Shown: positions 16,703-25,471, counted from the first letter of the stretch. The stretch is DNA of 64,000 nt from Flavobacterium sangjuense (GCF_004797125.1 NZ_CP038810.1:1922001-1986000), one strand, 5' to 3'. The notes: a model not told the origin generated them from the sequence alone. A program made the numbers and translations.

Positions 16703-18667
16703 TTAATTAATTCTTGTCATTTCAAATTTCTCTGGTGCATGAAGTACCATTGGGAATTGCTCCACTTTTACCGAACTACTATCTAAGCCAAATCCTTTTT
16801 CTTCAGACAAACTCAGTTTTTTGAGGATAAAATAACTATTCATTACAATTTTCTCAAAGAAAGTTAAATCACTGTCATTGGAAAGGAATTTCTCTGAAAG
16901 CACAAATTTGAAATCACCAACAATATTGTTTTTATTCAAGGATTCGTAACGGCTTGTGATATCAACTTCACCATTTTGAACCATATCCCTGATTACTTCT
17001 TTGAACATCAGGTTTATTTTGGTTGGTTCTCTAAAGCCCAAATTGAAATCGACTCTGTACAAATCATCCTTAACAATTTCAGTAACCCTATATTCTCTTT
17101 TATAAGGTTCATTAAGTATATTAACATGTACAAACCAATACATATCGGCTCGCTTAGGTCTTTTTTGCAAAATGGAATACATTACTTTTTCTTCAATTTC
17201 ATCTGTTCTAGTGGAATTGGTCATGTATATCAAATGCGTTGCATATTTTGGAATTGATAAATCAATACTTAACTCAGCAAGTACTTTTTTATAGCTGTCA
17301 ATTTTGACAATTTTGGTATATGCCTTGCTAATTTTCTTAGCCATAAACCAAACAGTCATAATGCCTATCAAGACACAGGCAATCATTAAAGTTACATAAC
17401 CGCCATGTGGGAATTTGTCCAAATTGGCAATAAGGAAACTAATCTCTATGCCTAAATATAATGTGATTATGGCACCAATAATGATCCATGAAATCCTTTT
17501 CATTATCAGATAATAATTCAAAAGGATAGTGGTCATAATCATGCAAAGTACGATTGCCAAACCATAGGCAGCTTCCATATTTCCAGATTCTTTAAAGTGC
17601 AGTACAATTCCAACACAACCAATAAACAAAAGCCAGTTTATGGATGGAATATACAATTGTCCTTTTAAATCGGTTGGGTATTTGATTTTTACTTTTGGCC
17701 AAAAGTTCAATCTCATGGCTTCATTAATAAGTGTAAACGAACCGCTAATCAATGCTTGTGAGGCAATTACGGCAGCCATTGTAGCTATGACAATTCCAAT
17801 TGGTTGAAACCAACTTTCCATCATTAAATAGAAGGGATTGGCATTTTTCCCTCCTAAATTCATCAAAGTATCTCCTTCGTGTTTTATTAAATAAGCACCT
17901 TGACCAAAGTAGTTTAGTACCAGAGTAGTTTTTACAAAAACCCAACTAATACGAATGTTTTTCCGACCACAATGTCCCATATCAGAATAGAGCGCTTCTG
18001 CACCAGTAGTACATAAAAAAACAAAACCTAATACATAAAATCCGTCAGGATGAATTTTTAATAAGTGATACGCATAATAAGGATTTAAGGCATGGAAAAC
18101 CTGGAGGTTAGAACCAATTTGTATGATGCCAAGAATACCAAGCATGCTGAACCAAACAAGCATCATTGGTGCAAAAAATTTGCCTACTAATTTGGTTCCA
18201 AATTGTTGTATGGTAAACAAGACAAAGAGAATTCCTATTACAATTGGAACGGTATTAATATTTGGGTAAAAGGTTCTGATTCCTTCTACAGCAGAGGCTA
18301 CAGAAATCGGTGGTGTAATAATTCCATCTGCCAAAAGCGCACTTCCTCCAATAATTGCAGGGACAATCAACCACTGAATTTTGGTTCTTTTAACTAAGGC
18401 ATATAGGGCAAAAATTCCACCTTCACCATGATTATCAGCACTTAAAGTGATAATTACATATTTAATAGTAGTTTGTAATGTCAATGTCCAAAAGATGCAA
18501 GACAATCCACCCAAAATAATATCTTCGTTGATTACGTGGTTTAATCCAATTATGGCTTTCATTACATATAAAGGAGAAGTTCCTATATCGCCATAAATAA
18601 TTCCTAAAGTAATAAGTAATCCTGCAACGCTAAGTTTGCTATGAAGTTGATGATTATGAGCACTCAT
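16703..18667 (-). CDS. kup: Kup-type potassium uptake transporter
   Basis: The 654-residue protein is of normal Kup length. It begins with the family signature ALGIIYGDIGTSPLYV-like LGIIYGDIGTSPLYVMKAI. It has about 12 membrane helices to residue 450, with GGEGGIFALYAL-like HGEGGIFALYALVKR and GALLLADGIITPPISV-like segments. A C-terminal cytoplasmic domain of about 200 residues follows. It imports K+ with H+. A TAnnTTTG box lies 23 bases upstream of the start. I saw no ydaO/c-di-AMP riboswitch in the short leader. Confidence 0.95.
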   Translation of the reverse strand: MSAHNHQLHSKLSVAGLLITLGIIYGDIGTSPLYVMKAIIGLNHVINEDIILGGLSCIFWTLTLQTTIKYVIITLSADNHGEGGIFALYALVKRTKIQWLIVPAIIGGSALLADGIITPPISVASAVEGIRTFYPNINTVPIVIGILFVLFTIQQFGTKLVGKFFAPMMLVWFSMLGILGIIQIGSNLQVFHALNPYYAYHLLKIHPDGFYVLGFVFLCTTGAEALYSDMGHCGRKNIRISWVFVKTTLVLNYFGQGAYLIKHEGDTLMNLGGKNANPFYLMMESWFQPIGIVIATMAAVIASQALISGSFTLINEAMRLNFWPKVKIKYPTDLKGQLYIPSINWLLFIGCVGIVLHFKESGNMEAAYGLAIVLCMIMTTILLNYYLIMKRISWIIIGAIITLYLGIEISFLIANLDKFPHGGYVTLMIACVLIGIMTVWFMAKKISKAYTKIVKIDSYKKVLAELSIDLSIPKYATHLIYMTNSTRTDEIEEKVMYSILQKRPKRADMYWFVHVNILNEPYKREYRVTEIVKDDLYRVDFNLGFREPTKINLMFKEVIRDMVQNGEVDITSRYESLNKNNIVGDFKFVLSEKFLSNDSDLTFFEKIVMNSYFILKKLSLSEEKGFGLDSSSVKVEQFPMVLHAPEKFEMTRIN

Positions 18668-18689
18668 AAAAAATTTATAAAAACGGATA

Positions 18690-18697
18690 CAAATGTA
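18690..18697 (-). promoter_or_regulatory. Minus-7 box of kup
   Basis: Read leftward, TACATTTG exactly fits TAnnTTTG and lies 22 bases before the kup ATG. A TTG lies 15 bases further upstream, which is rather close for a minus-33 element. Confidence 0.45.
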
Positions 18698-18749
18698 CTA
18701 CATTTTTAAAATCAATTCCTTTTTTAATTATTTAATTTTTAGTATTAAT

Positions 18750-18783
18750 AATAATAAAAGCACCACATTTCTGCAGTGCTTTT
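18750..18783 (-). terminator. Terminator of the tandem-repeat protein gene
   Basis: AAAAGCAC (18756-18763) pairs with GTGCTTTT (18776-18783), and the leftward transcript continues into ATTATTATT. It lies 28 bases beyond the stop at 18812. Confidence 0.65.
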
Positions 18784-18811
18784 TACAAACAACTAAACTT
18801 ATTTATTAAAC

Positions 18812-20314
18812 CTAACTTCTTCTGTTTCCTCTAGAATTTCCTTCACTTCTTTGCGAATTTCCTCTTTGTTGTGAAAAGTCTCTCGGACTTGAATTTCTTT
18901 GAGATTCCTGAGCTCTTTGATTTCCGTAGCTTCTTGGGCTTGATTCACTTCTTGAACCATTTTGAGCTGCTACATTTCTTGGAGATTCCTGGCTTCTTTG
19001 ATTTCCATAATTTCTTTGACTTGATTCGCTTCTCGGATTATTTTGAGTTGTCACACTTCTTGTTGATTCTTGACCTCTCTGATTTCCATATGTTCTAGTT
19101 GATTCTCCACTTCTAGGGTTCTCATAACTTCTCGTATTTGATTCGCTTCTCGGATTATTTTGAGTTGTCACACTTCTTGTTGATTCTTGACCTCTCTGAT
19201 TTCCATATGTTCTAGTTGATTCTCCACTTCTAGGGTTCTCATAACTTCTCGTATTTGATTCGCTTCTCGGATTATTTTGAGTTGTCACACTTCTTGTTGA
19301 TTCTTGACCTCTCTGATTTCCATATGTTCTAGTTGATTCTCCACTTCTTGTGTTCTCATAACTTCTCGTATTTGATTCGCTTCTCGGATTATTTTGAGTT
19401 GCTACATTTCTTGGCGATTCCGTACTTCTTGTATTTCCATAACTTCTAGTACTTGATTCGCTTCTTACATCTCTGGTGTTGTTTTGAGTTCTAACATTTC
19501 TAGAAGAACCATTGTTATAAGAATTGTTTCTGGTACCATTATTATAAGCAACCTGATTTCTATTACTTCTATTGTTATCTAATTCATATCTGTTAGTATA
19601 ACCAGAATTTCTGTGAGAGAAAGAACGAGTTGGATATTGTCTTTCATAGTAGTTTCCTCTTCTTCCATTATAGTAATAATTGTTATACGCTACACCGCAT
19701 CTTCTGTAATTTACATAGTTATAATGATGATTAAAGTTGATATAAATTCCTATGTGGCTATGATAAGTGTAAACTGGGAACGGAGACCAGGCAACATAAA
19801 AACTTGGATAATATCCCCAATACCAAGAAGAATAGTAAGGACGGTAATTTGAAACCCAAAATGAAGTGTAAATTACAGGTGTGTATGCATACACCGGCTC
19901 ATAAATATAGTTGTCACCATACATATAAACGTTACCTACAACTTGTACCTGAACCTTATTATATCGGTCTCTTTCGACTTCAACCGTTGCAATATCCTGA
20001 TAATTATCACGACCAAGAACAGATTGAATTATAATCAGATGGACATTTCCTTCCACTGTTTCGATAACACGTAAATAATCAACCCGGTTGTCACCATTCA
20101 AATCTAAATTTGAAATTTGAGCATTTGGATCGTTCAATCTTCTTTCAAAATCATCTAAATTTTTAGAATCACCAAAAATTGAAGCAACAGCCCGCAAATC
20201 TAAATTATCACTAATTTCAGAATTGTTTGCCGTAACCGTAGTCCTGTCCTGAGCAAAAACACTTGTAATACTCAATATCGACAGCATCGTTAAGGATAAA
20301 ATCTTTGTTTTCAT
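18812..20314 (-). CDS. Secreted protein with Tyr-rich region and Arg/Ser/Asn tandem repeats
   Basis: The 500-residue protein has a signal peptide (about 1-22, VFAQ). An N-terminal domain of about 130 residues contains DLNGDNRVDYLRVIE, which looks like a calcium-binding EF-hand/dockerin-type loop, then VEVERD. An aromatic region rich in Tyr, Trp and His follows (about 135-215). The C-terminal 280 residues are low complexity, rich in Arg, Ser, Asn and Gln, and include three near-identical 39-residue units (RSVTTQNNPRSESNTRSYEN and continuation). The protein is strongly basic and could bind nucleic acid or acidic polysaccharide outside the membrane. I do not recognise a named family; no sorting tail is present. 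Confidence 0.75.
   Translation of the reverse strand: MKTKILSLTMLSILSITSVFAQDRTTVTANNSEISDNLDLRAVASIFGDSKNLDDFERRLNDPNAQISNLDLNGDNRVDYLRVIETVEGNVHLIIIQSVLGRDNYQDIATVEVERDRYNKVQVQVVGNVYMYGDNYIYEPVYAYTPVIYTSFWVSNYRPYYSSWYWGYYPSFYVAWSPFPVYTYHSHIGIYINFNHHYNYVNYRRCGVAYNNYYYNGRRGNYYERQYPTRSFSHRNSGYTNRYELDNNRSNRNQVAYNNGTRNNSYNNGSSRNVRTQNNTRDVRSESSTRSYGNTRSTESPRNVATQNNPRSESNTRSYENTRSGESTRTYGNQRGQESTRSVTTQNNPRSESNTRSYENPRSGESTRTYGNQRGQESTRSVTTQNNPRSESNTRSYENPRSGESTRTYGNQRGQESTRSVTTQNNPRSESSQRNYGNQRSQESPRNVAAQNGSRSESSPRSYGNQRAQESQRNSSPRDFSQQRGNSQRSEGNSRGNRRS
19021..19371. repeat. 117-bp tandem repeat, three copies plus a diverged flank
   Basis: Units begin at 19021, 19138 and 19255, each opening with TTGATTCGCTTCTCGG, and a fourth partial unit starts at 19372. 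The spacing is exactly 117 bp (39 codons). The units are almost identical, which indicates recent duplication or gene conversion, and the reading frame is kept. Confidence 0.9.
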
Positions 20315-20450
20315 AATTATATTTTTTTTAGTATTGAATAGTTTCTTTTTGGATTAACCAATTACTGTGCCACAAGAATTTTTGAACAGATTTTAACCTA
20401 ATCTTAACTTAGTTAAAGTTGTTATTTGCTTATAAATCAAATGTCTGTAA

Positions 20451-20477
20451 CAAAAAAGAGAGCTAAATGCTCTCTCT
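20451..20477 (-). terminator. Terminator of the ECF sigma cluster
   Basis: AGAGAGC (20457-20463) and GCTCTCT (20469-20475) form a stem around TAAAT. The leftward transcript runs into a T tract (complement of 20452-20457). It lies 8 bases beyond the last gene of the cluster. Confidence 0.75.
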
Positions 20478-20482
20478 CTATT

Positions 20483-20944
20483 TTATTTCCCTAATTTCTT
20501 ATTTCGATATTGTTGCAATAATTTTCGGTTGAAGTTTTCTTCAGCTTTTTTGAGTTTCAGAATTTTTACAGGAGAAATAACTCCCTTTAAGCTAGAAACA
20601 AATTTCTTTTTTAACTGATACAACTCGTCTTCTGTACTTTCCATTTGAGCCAACATCGTTGTGGCATCTTTTTCAGATAAGTTGTCAAAAGAATCATCAT
20701 CCATTCTGTTTAAATAACCTTTTAGCTTTTGTTTTTTAATTTCCTGTTGCTTGTCTTCAAAGGCATTGAACAAAGGCCAAAATTTTGTTGCTTCGTCCGG
20801 AGTCAATGATAATTCATCAGTTATGAAAGCCACTTTTAGTGCTTTAATTTGTTCTTTCTTTTTGCGTACAAACGATCCGTCCTGAGCAAATGCATTCAGT
20901 GAAATGAAAGCTATAAGTAGTGGAAGTATTTTTGAAATTTTCAT
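20483..20944 (-). CDS. Periplasmic Spy/CpxP-like protein linked to the ECF sigma factor
   Basis: The 153-residue protein has a signal peptide (about 1-20, NAFAQ). The rest is a charged helical protein of the Spy/CpxP-like type: FITDELSLTPDEATKFWPLFNAFEDKQQEIKKQKL, then long basic helices. Similar proteins in flavobacteria are often labelled as sensors of ECF sigma factors because of their genomic position. It is the third gene of the sigma cluster, 4 bases after the anti-sigma-like gene. A role in envelope-stress sensing is inferred only from this context. Confidence 0.7.
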   Translation of the reverse strand: MKISKILPLLIAFISLNAFAQDGSFVRKKKEQIKALKVAFITDELSLTPDEATKFWPLFNAFEDKQQEIKKQKLKGYLNRMDDDSFDNLSEKDATTMLAQMESTEDELYQLKKKFVSSLKGVISPVKILKLKKAEENFNRKLLQQYRNKKLGK

Positions 20945-20948
20945 AGTA

Positions 20949-21362
20949 TTAGTCTATTATGTATTGTTCTAAATTTGAGTTTGAGTTTAAAGCATCTTCG
21001 ATAGCTGCGTCATCAACATTGAATTCGAGTTTCATTTTATCTAAATCTTCCTGTTCCAATAAATCAACAATTTGTTCTTCAGAAATATTTGATTGATAGG
21101 CAATATAATTCTCCAATGTAGCCGAATCAATTTCTTCCTCTTGGGTAGAATATTTAGTATATATTGGAACAGACAGCATCAGAATAAGAATTGCTGCCGC
21201 AGCATAATACCAGATTTTTTTAGAACTAAAAATCGAAATGACTTTTGGTTCCTGCTTTGGTAATTGTGCTAAAATTTTCTCTGAAAATGTATCAAAGTAA
21301 CCATCAGGAGTTCTAAATCCGGAAGTTATTTTGGGTTCATTATCTAGTTTAAAATCTTTCAT
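20949..21362 (-). CDS. Membrane-anchored anti-sigma-like protein
   Basis: The 137-residue protein has a short cytoplasmic N-terminus (about 1-48) with FRTPDGYFDTFSEKILAQLP. One membrane helix lies at about 50-67 (IWYYAAAAILILMLSVPIY), and an acidic periplasmic part ends in DDAAIEDALNSNSNLEQYIID. It has no zinc-binding anti-sigma motif. The position between an ECF sigma factor and a Spy-like protein suggests it holds or regulates the sigma factor at the membrane. Confidence 0.65.
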   Translation of the reverse strand: MKDFKLDNEPKITSGFRTPDGYFDTFSEKILAQLPKQEPKVISIFSSKKIWYYAAAAILILMLSVPIYTKYSTQEEEIDSATLENYIAYQSNISEEQIVDLLEQEDLDKMKLEFNVDDAAIEDALNSNSNLEQYIID

Positions 21363-21392
21363 GGGCGTTTGACAAAAGTAATGTTAAATGGT

Positions 21393-21935
21393 TTAATTCG
21401 TTTTTACAAATTCTTCGATTTTCTTTACAGCGTGATGATACGATGCTTTTAGCGCACCAACCGATGTTCCGAGAATCTCCGACAGTTCTTCATATTTTAT
21501 TTCCTCGAAATATTTCATTTTAAAAACCAATTGCTGTTTTTCAGGTAGCAGCGCAATCGCTTTTTGCAACTTGACTTGGATTTCATTGCCATCAAAATAA
21601 GTATCTGCTTTTAGGTTATCTACAAGTTTGGTCTGCATGGCTTCGCTAGTGGTACCGTTGCGTTTTGCTTTTTGATTGATGAATGTAATCGCCTCGTTGG
21701 TTGCTATCCGATACATCCAGGAAAACAATTTGCTTTCTCCTTTGAAATCTTTTAAATACTGAAAGACTTTGATAAATGTATTTTGTAAAACATCATCAGC
21801 ATCATCGTGATTTAAAACAATATTTCGAATGTGATTATACAACGGTCGTTGATAATTCTGCAAGAGTTTTTGAAACGCAACATTTTGCGTTTTCGGATTT
21901 AATAGTTCCTGAATAAAATCCTTTTCGTCTTGCAA
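21393..21935 (-). CDS. ECF-type RNA polymerase sigma-70 factor
   Basis: The 180-residue protein has region 2 (DADDVLQNTFIKVFQYLKDFKGESKLFSWMYRIATNEAITFIN) and region 4 (LPEKQQLVFKMKYFEEIKYEELSEILGTSVGALKASYHHAVKKI). There is no region 1 or 3, as expected for the ECF group. The start appears to be TTG (complement at 21933-21935), since no in-frame ATG precedes region 2. It is followed by an anti-sigma-like membrane protein and a Spy-like protein; the three form one transcription unit. Confidence 0.9.
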   Translation of the reverse strand: MQDEKDFIQELLNPKTQNVAFQKLLQNYQRPLYNHIRNIVLNHDDADDVLQNTFIKVFQYLKDFKGESKLFSWMYRIATNEAITFINQKAKRNGTTSEAMQTKLVDNLKADTYFDGNEIQVKLQKAIALLPEKQQLVFKMKYFEEIKYEELSEILGTSVGALKASYHHAVKKIEEFVKTN

Positions 21936-21993
21936 AGTGAAAATTTAGCTGATTGGAATAAAGATAACGGAAAAGGTTTAATCTACTAAAAAA

Positions 21994-23100
21994 TTATGGA
22001 TTTTCCGTTGGAACTGCCATTGGTTCTTCAGATGTAACAGCTTGAGTTGGCAAAGTTTCAAGAGGTTTAGGTAACACTATCGCTTTTGGAAAAACCGGAA
22101 TATAAATCTCCGTAACCCATTTTGAAGGCTGTTTGATATCGTCAATGGTTTTGACATAAACTTCCGTATAGCTTCCGGCAAAGTTTTCTTTGAAACCATT
22201 ATCGGCTATGTACTTTTTGGCTTTTGCCCAAGCTTCTTTACTATGAGAATAATCACCGGTCAAAGTAGTTTTCAAACAGGTAAAAGCAACAATTTCTCCA
22301 GAAGCTACATCACTTCCGTCGGTAATAGATATTAGTTCTCTAACCGGAATGCAAATAGAAATAGTAGCAAAATCATTGGCTACATCATACCTGTCGTAGT
22401 TAACAAATGGTTTTCCAGCCATAGGAATTTTGTTCTTTTTGAAAAAGTGTACCATTCGAGCCATTAGAATTTTAGTGTTTTTACCAACACTTTTAATATG
22501 ACAGGAAACAGTTTGTTTCAGACAAAAACCTGATGGTCGTTGCACAATCCCATTAACTTTAATGGAATAGGTTTTCATTTCGTAGTGCAATGTTTTATCA
22601 AGATTTCGTAGGCTTTTTTCATAAATATCTCCCAAAATTGAAGTTATACCGCCTTCGAAAAAAGTTGTGATTTTGGTCATAATGTCCATTTTCCCTTTAC
22701 TATGAACCGTTATTTTGGTTCCACCAATAGTATCTTTAAATTTCCAGGAAATGGTGGCTGTTGTTCCGTTGTAATTGGCTTTTTGAGCAAGACTGTCATT
22801 TTCTTTTACAAATACTGTTCTAATAGAACCTTCATCTGAACCGTTTTCAAAAGCACATTTTGCTCCTGCACCTATTGTTTTTGCATCATAATTGAATTTG
22901 ATATTGGAGTCTTTTTGCATCCAGGAACCAAAAGTTTCCCAATTTTTATAATCATTTACGTAATTAAAAACAGTACTTCTTGGTGTTTTGATGATGCTGC
23001 TTTTAGTAACTTCAAAATCGCCTTTTTGTGTGGCGACATAAACCGTAATTCCAACTAAGGCTAAAAGGATAAGCAAGAAGATATATTTTAAAATTCTCAT
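21994..23100 (-). CDS. Membrane-anchored SRPBCC protein with C-terminal GyrI-like domain
   Basis: I place the start at the ATG at 23098-23100 (MRILKYIFLLILLALVG), giving 368 residues. The longer frame upstream would overlap the divergent gene. One membrane helix lies at about 3-22. A START/SRPBCC domain (about 25-180) contains IIKTPRSTVFNYVNDYKNWETFGSWM. A second domain (about 190-345) resembles GyrI/AraC-effector domains that bind small amphipathic molecules. The tail is Pro/Thr-rich. The substrate is unknown. It is divergent from the methyltransferase gene at 23186. Confidence 0.75.
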   Translation of the reverse strand: MRILKYIFLLILLALVGITVYVATQKGDFEVTKSSIIKTPRSTVFNYVNDYKNWETFGSWMQKDSNIKFNYDAKTIGAGAKCAFENGSDEGSIRTVFVKENDSLAQKANYNGTTATISWKFKDTIGGTKITVHSKGKMDIMTKITTFFEGGITSILGDIYEKSLRNLDKTLHYEMKTYSIKVNGIVQRPSGFCLKQTVSCHIKSVGKNTKILMARMVHFFKKNKIPMAGKPFVNYDRYDVANDFATISICIPVRELISITDGSDVASGEIVAFTCLKTTLTGDYSHSKEAWAKAKKYIADNGFKENFAGSYTEVYVKTIDDIKQPSKWVTEIYIPVFPKAIVLPKPLETLPTQAVTSEEPMAVPTENP

Positions 23101-23156
23101 GAAACTATGTTTATAAAGTGTCACAAAGTTATGAATTTTATAGTACCAATATTGAT

Positions 23157-23164
23157 TATATTTG
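23157..23164 (+). promoter_or_regulatory. Minus-7 box of the large methyltransferase gene
   Basis: TATATTTG exactly fits TAnnTTTG and lies 21 bases upstream of the ATG at 23186. A clear minus-33 element is not visible. Confidence 0.4.
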
Positions 23165-23185
23165 TTAGCAATCAAATTTAAATTG

Positions 23186-24790
23186 ATGAAAACTAAAAGT
23201 GAACTTCGCGGTATTTTATTCAGACATTTAGACGGAATTGTAACCATTCCTGCTGCGTATTCTTTGCACAAAAAAGGTGTTTTAGATTATATGCTGCAAC
23301 AGCAAAAAGCATCACTTCAGGAACTTACAACCAAGTTTAATGCTAACGAAGGTTATCTCAATGTGGCACTTCGGGTTTTGGCTTCGCAAGGTTGGCTTGT
23401 TCAACATGTTGACAACCAAAAAGATGAAATAACTTTTGCCGTCAATGATAAAAGTGAAACTGCCTTTTCATTGATTCCGATTTACAAAGATGCTTTCAGT
23501 TTGATGCAGTTTTCAGAGCATTTCCATCCGCGAAAATTTGAAGTAGAACCGTTTGAAATACTCAATCAGTTGTTTTCAAAATACAAATCAAACTTCGGAA
23601 TTCAGTTTTCAGATGATGCCAAAATAAGAGCCATCCAGGAGCAGGTTTTATATCATATCGAAGGTGTTTTGGTTGGACCAACAATTGTTATGCTTGGTAT
23701 GACGGGAATGTTTCATAAGTATTTTATGGAAACGTCTTTCCGTCCGGAAGAGTTTCACAAGAACCCGGAATGCTTTAAAGAAATACTCGACTTCTTGTCA
23801 CATTTAGATTGGTTTACTAAGAAAAATGACAATTACCAATTTACCGAAACCGGTTTGTTTTATGCCAAAAGAGCCGCTGCTTATGGTGTTACGGTTTCTT
23901 ATATTCCGACGCTTAGAAAGATGGATGACTTGCTTTTTGGCAACCCTTCAATTCTACGAAATATTGGTGAACACGAAGAGGAATTGCATGTTGACCGAAA
24001 AATGAATGTATGGGGAAGCGGAGGAGCGCACGCTGAATATTTTAAAATTGTAGATCAAATAATTATTGAACTGTTCAATCGTCCGATTGCGGAACAACCT
24101 ATCGGAATTTTGGATATGGGATGTGGTAATGGTGCTTTTTTGGAACATATGTTTGATGTAATTGAACGCCAAACCGCCAGAGGCAGAATGCTCGATGAAC
24201 ATCCGTTGTTTTTGGTTGGTGTCGATTATAACGAAGCTGCAATAAAAGTAACGCGAGCCAATTTAATCAAAGCCGATATTTGGGCAAAAGTAATTTGGGG
24301 CGACATCGGAAGGCCACAATTATTAGCGGAAACACTGCAGGAAGATTACAAAATCGATTTGAAAGAATTGCTAAATGTGAGAACCTTTTTAGATCACAAC
24401 AGAATTTGGGAAACACCAACAACGAAAACACCAAACAGAATAAGTTCTTCAACCGGAGCTTTTGCACATCGTGGACAAAGAATCAGCAATGCTGATGTGG
24501 AAGACAACTTATTGGAACATTTAAAAAAATGGTCGCCGTTTGTAGATAAATTTGGGTTGCTGTTGATAGAACTCCACACTATTGCACCCGAACTGAAAGC
24601 CAATAATCTTGGAAGAACTGCAGCAACCGCTTATGACGCCACGCATGGTTTCTCTGATCAGTATATTGTAGAGATTGAGGTGTTGCACAAAATTGCTGCC
24701 GAAGCCGGATTGTTTTCGGATGAAAATGTATTTACTAAATTTCCAAATTCAGATATAGCAACAGTAAGCGTTAATCTGTTGAAAGGCTAA
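23186..24790 (+). CDS. Large class I SAM-dependent methyltransferase with winged-helix N-terminus
   Basis: I choose the ATG at 23186 (MKTKSELRG), giving 534 residues. Residues about 10-90 look like a winged-helix domain (HLDGIVTIPAAYSLHKKGVL, LQELTTKFNANEGYLNVALRVLASQGWL), as in O-methyltransferases. A long middle part follows. The SAM site GILDMGCGNGAFLEHMF lies near residue 305, with LVGVDYNEAAIKVTRANL after it. The overall layout resembles stand-alone relatives of methyltransferase domains found in polyketide synthases (AprA type), but that is a recollection, not a search result. The substrate is unknown. It is not linked to other secondary-metabolite genes here. Confidence 0.75.
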   Translation: MKTKSELRGILFRHLDGIVTIPAAYSLHKKGVLDYMLQQQKASLQELTTKFNANEGYLNVALRVLASQGWLVQHVDNQKDEITFAVNDKSETAFSLIPIYKDAFSLMQFSEHFHPRKFEVEPFEILNQLFSKYKSNFGIQFSDDAKIRAIQEQVLYHIEGVLVGPTIVMLGMTGMFHKYFMETSFRPEEFHKNPECFKEILDFLSHLDWFTKKNDNYQFTETGLFYAKRAAAYGVTVSYIPTLRKMDDLLFGNPSILRNIGEHEEELHVDRKMNVWGSGGAHAEYFKIVDQIIIELFNRPIAEQPIGILDMGCGNGAFLEHMFDVIERQTARGRMLDEHPLFLVGVDYNEAAIKVTRANLIKADIWAKVIWGDIGRPQLLAETLQEDYKIDLKELLNVRTFLDHNRIWETPTTKTPNRISSSTGAFAHRGQRISNADVEDNLLEHLKKWSPFVDKFGLLLIELHTIAPELKANNLGRTAATAYDATHGFSDQYIVEIEVLHKIAAEAGLFSDENVFTKFPNSDIATVSVNLLKG

Positions 24791-24792
24791 CT

Positions 24793-24817
24793 TGTCATTC
24801 CCGCGAAGGTGGGAATC
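24793..24817. repeat. REP-like palindromic element
   Basis: TCATTCCCGCGAAGGTGGGA with flanks forms ATTCCC/GGGAAT arms around an eight-base centre. This is a sequence type known to be scattered between genes in many bacteria. It lies between two converging genes and includes the stop codon of the gene at 24816. Confidence 0.5.
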
Positions 24818-25004
24818 AATGCTTTGTCACAATCTTAATGACAAATAGCAGCGCGATAAAAAGCAGAAAAGCAATCAGTATTTTATAACTTCCTTTATAC
24901 ACTCTTTGGTGAAGTGCTTTGTCTTTTCCGTAAGCGAAATAAACTGCGATTACAAAACAAACAAAAAAGATTGCGGCGAAAGCCCATTGACCAGTTGTGA
25001 ACAT
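24816..25004 (-). CDS. Small two-helix membrane protein
   Basis: The 62-residue protein has two membrane helices: about 8-24 (AFAAIFFVCFVIAVYFA) and about 43-58 (ILIAFLLFIALLFVIKI). They are separated by a basic loop (YGKDKALHQRVYKGSYK). I do not recognise a named family. The clean helix pattern supports a real inner-membrane protein. It converges on the methyltransferase gene. Confidence 0.6.
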   Translation of the reverse strand: MFTTGQWAFAAIFFVCFVIAVYFAYGKDKALHQRVYKGSYKILIAFLLFIALLFVIKIVTKH

Positions 25005-25082
25005 TTATTTCAAATTTTCAACAAATTTACTCAAATGTATTTGAAAGTTGTAATTTGCATCAACAATAAATTTCACTAAAAA

Positions 25083-25466
25083 ATGCAAAAACAAATCAAC
25101 GCAGTAAAAGAATTCCACACGGCTTTTGGTCTTGGTGTGAGTCACGAAATGAAAGGTGATTTAGGAGAGTCAAAAAACATGCTTCGCTTCAATCTGATGA
25201 AAGAAGAAAACGAAGAATATCTGGAAGCGGTTCAGAATAATGATTTGATAGAAATAGCTGATGCGCTTGGCGATATGTTGTACATACTTTGCGGAACAAT
25301 TTTAGAACATGGACTACAACACAAAATAGAAGAAGTGTTTGACGAAATTCAACGCTCAAATATGAGTAAACTTGACCACGACGGAAAACCGATTTACCGC
25401 GAAGATGGTAAAGTACTCAAAGGACCAAACTATTTCAAACCAAGTTTTGAGGAGATACTAAGATAG
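25083..25466 (+). CDS. MazG-like nucleotide pyrophosphohydrolase (all-alpha NTP-PPase)
   Basis: The 127-residue protein has the metal-binding pattern EENEEYLEAVQNNDLIEIADALGDMLYILCG (about 42-72), typical of the all-alpha NTP pyrophosphatase superfamily (MazG, HisE, dUTPase-like). The C-terminal part (FDEIQRSNMSKLDHDGKPIYREDGKVLKGPNY) is that of phosphoribosyl-ATP pyrophosphohydrolase-like proteins. It probably hydrolyses a non-canonical or surplus NTP. A role in histidine synthesis is unlikely, since no his gene is adjacent. Confidence 0.8.
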   Translation: MQKQINAVKEFHTAFGLGVSHEMKGDLGESKNMLRFNLMKEENEEYLEAVQNNDLIEIADALGDMLYILCGTILEHGLQHKIEEVFDEIQRSNMSKLDHDGKPIYREDGKVLKGPNYFKPSFEEILR

Positions 25467-25471
25467 TCAAA

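Noticed and set aside
18871..20034. Long open frames on the plus strand opposite the tandem-repeat gene
   Set aside because: They are a by-product of the biased repeats; they lack initiation signals and do not resemble known proteins, whereas the leftward frame has a signal peptide and domain structure.
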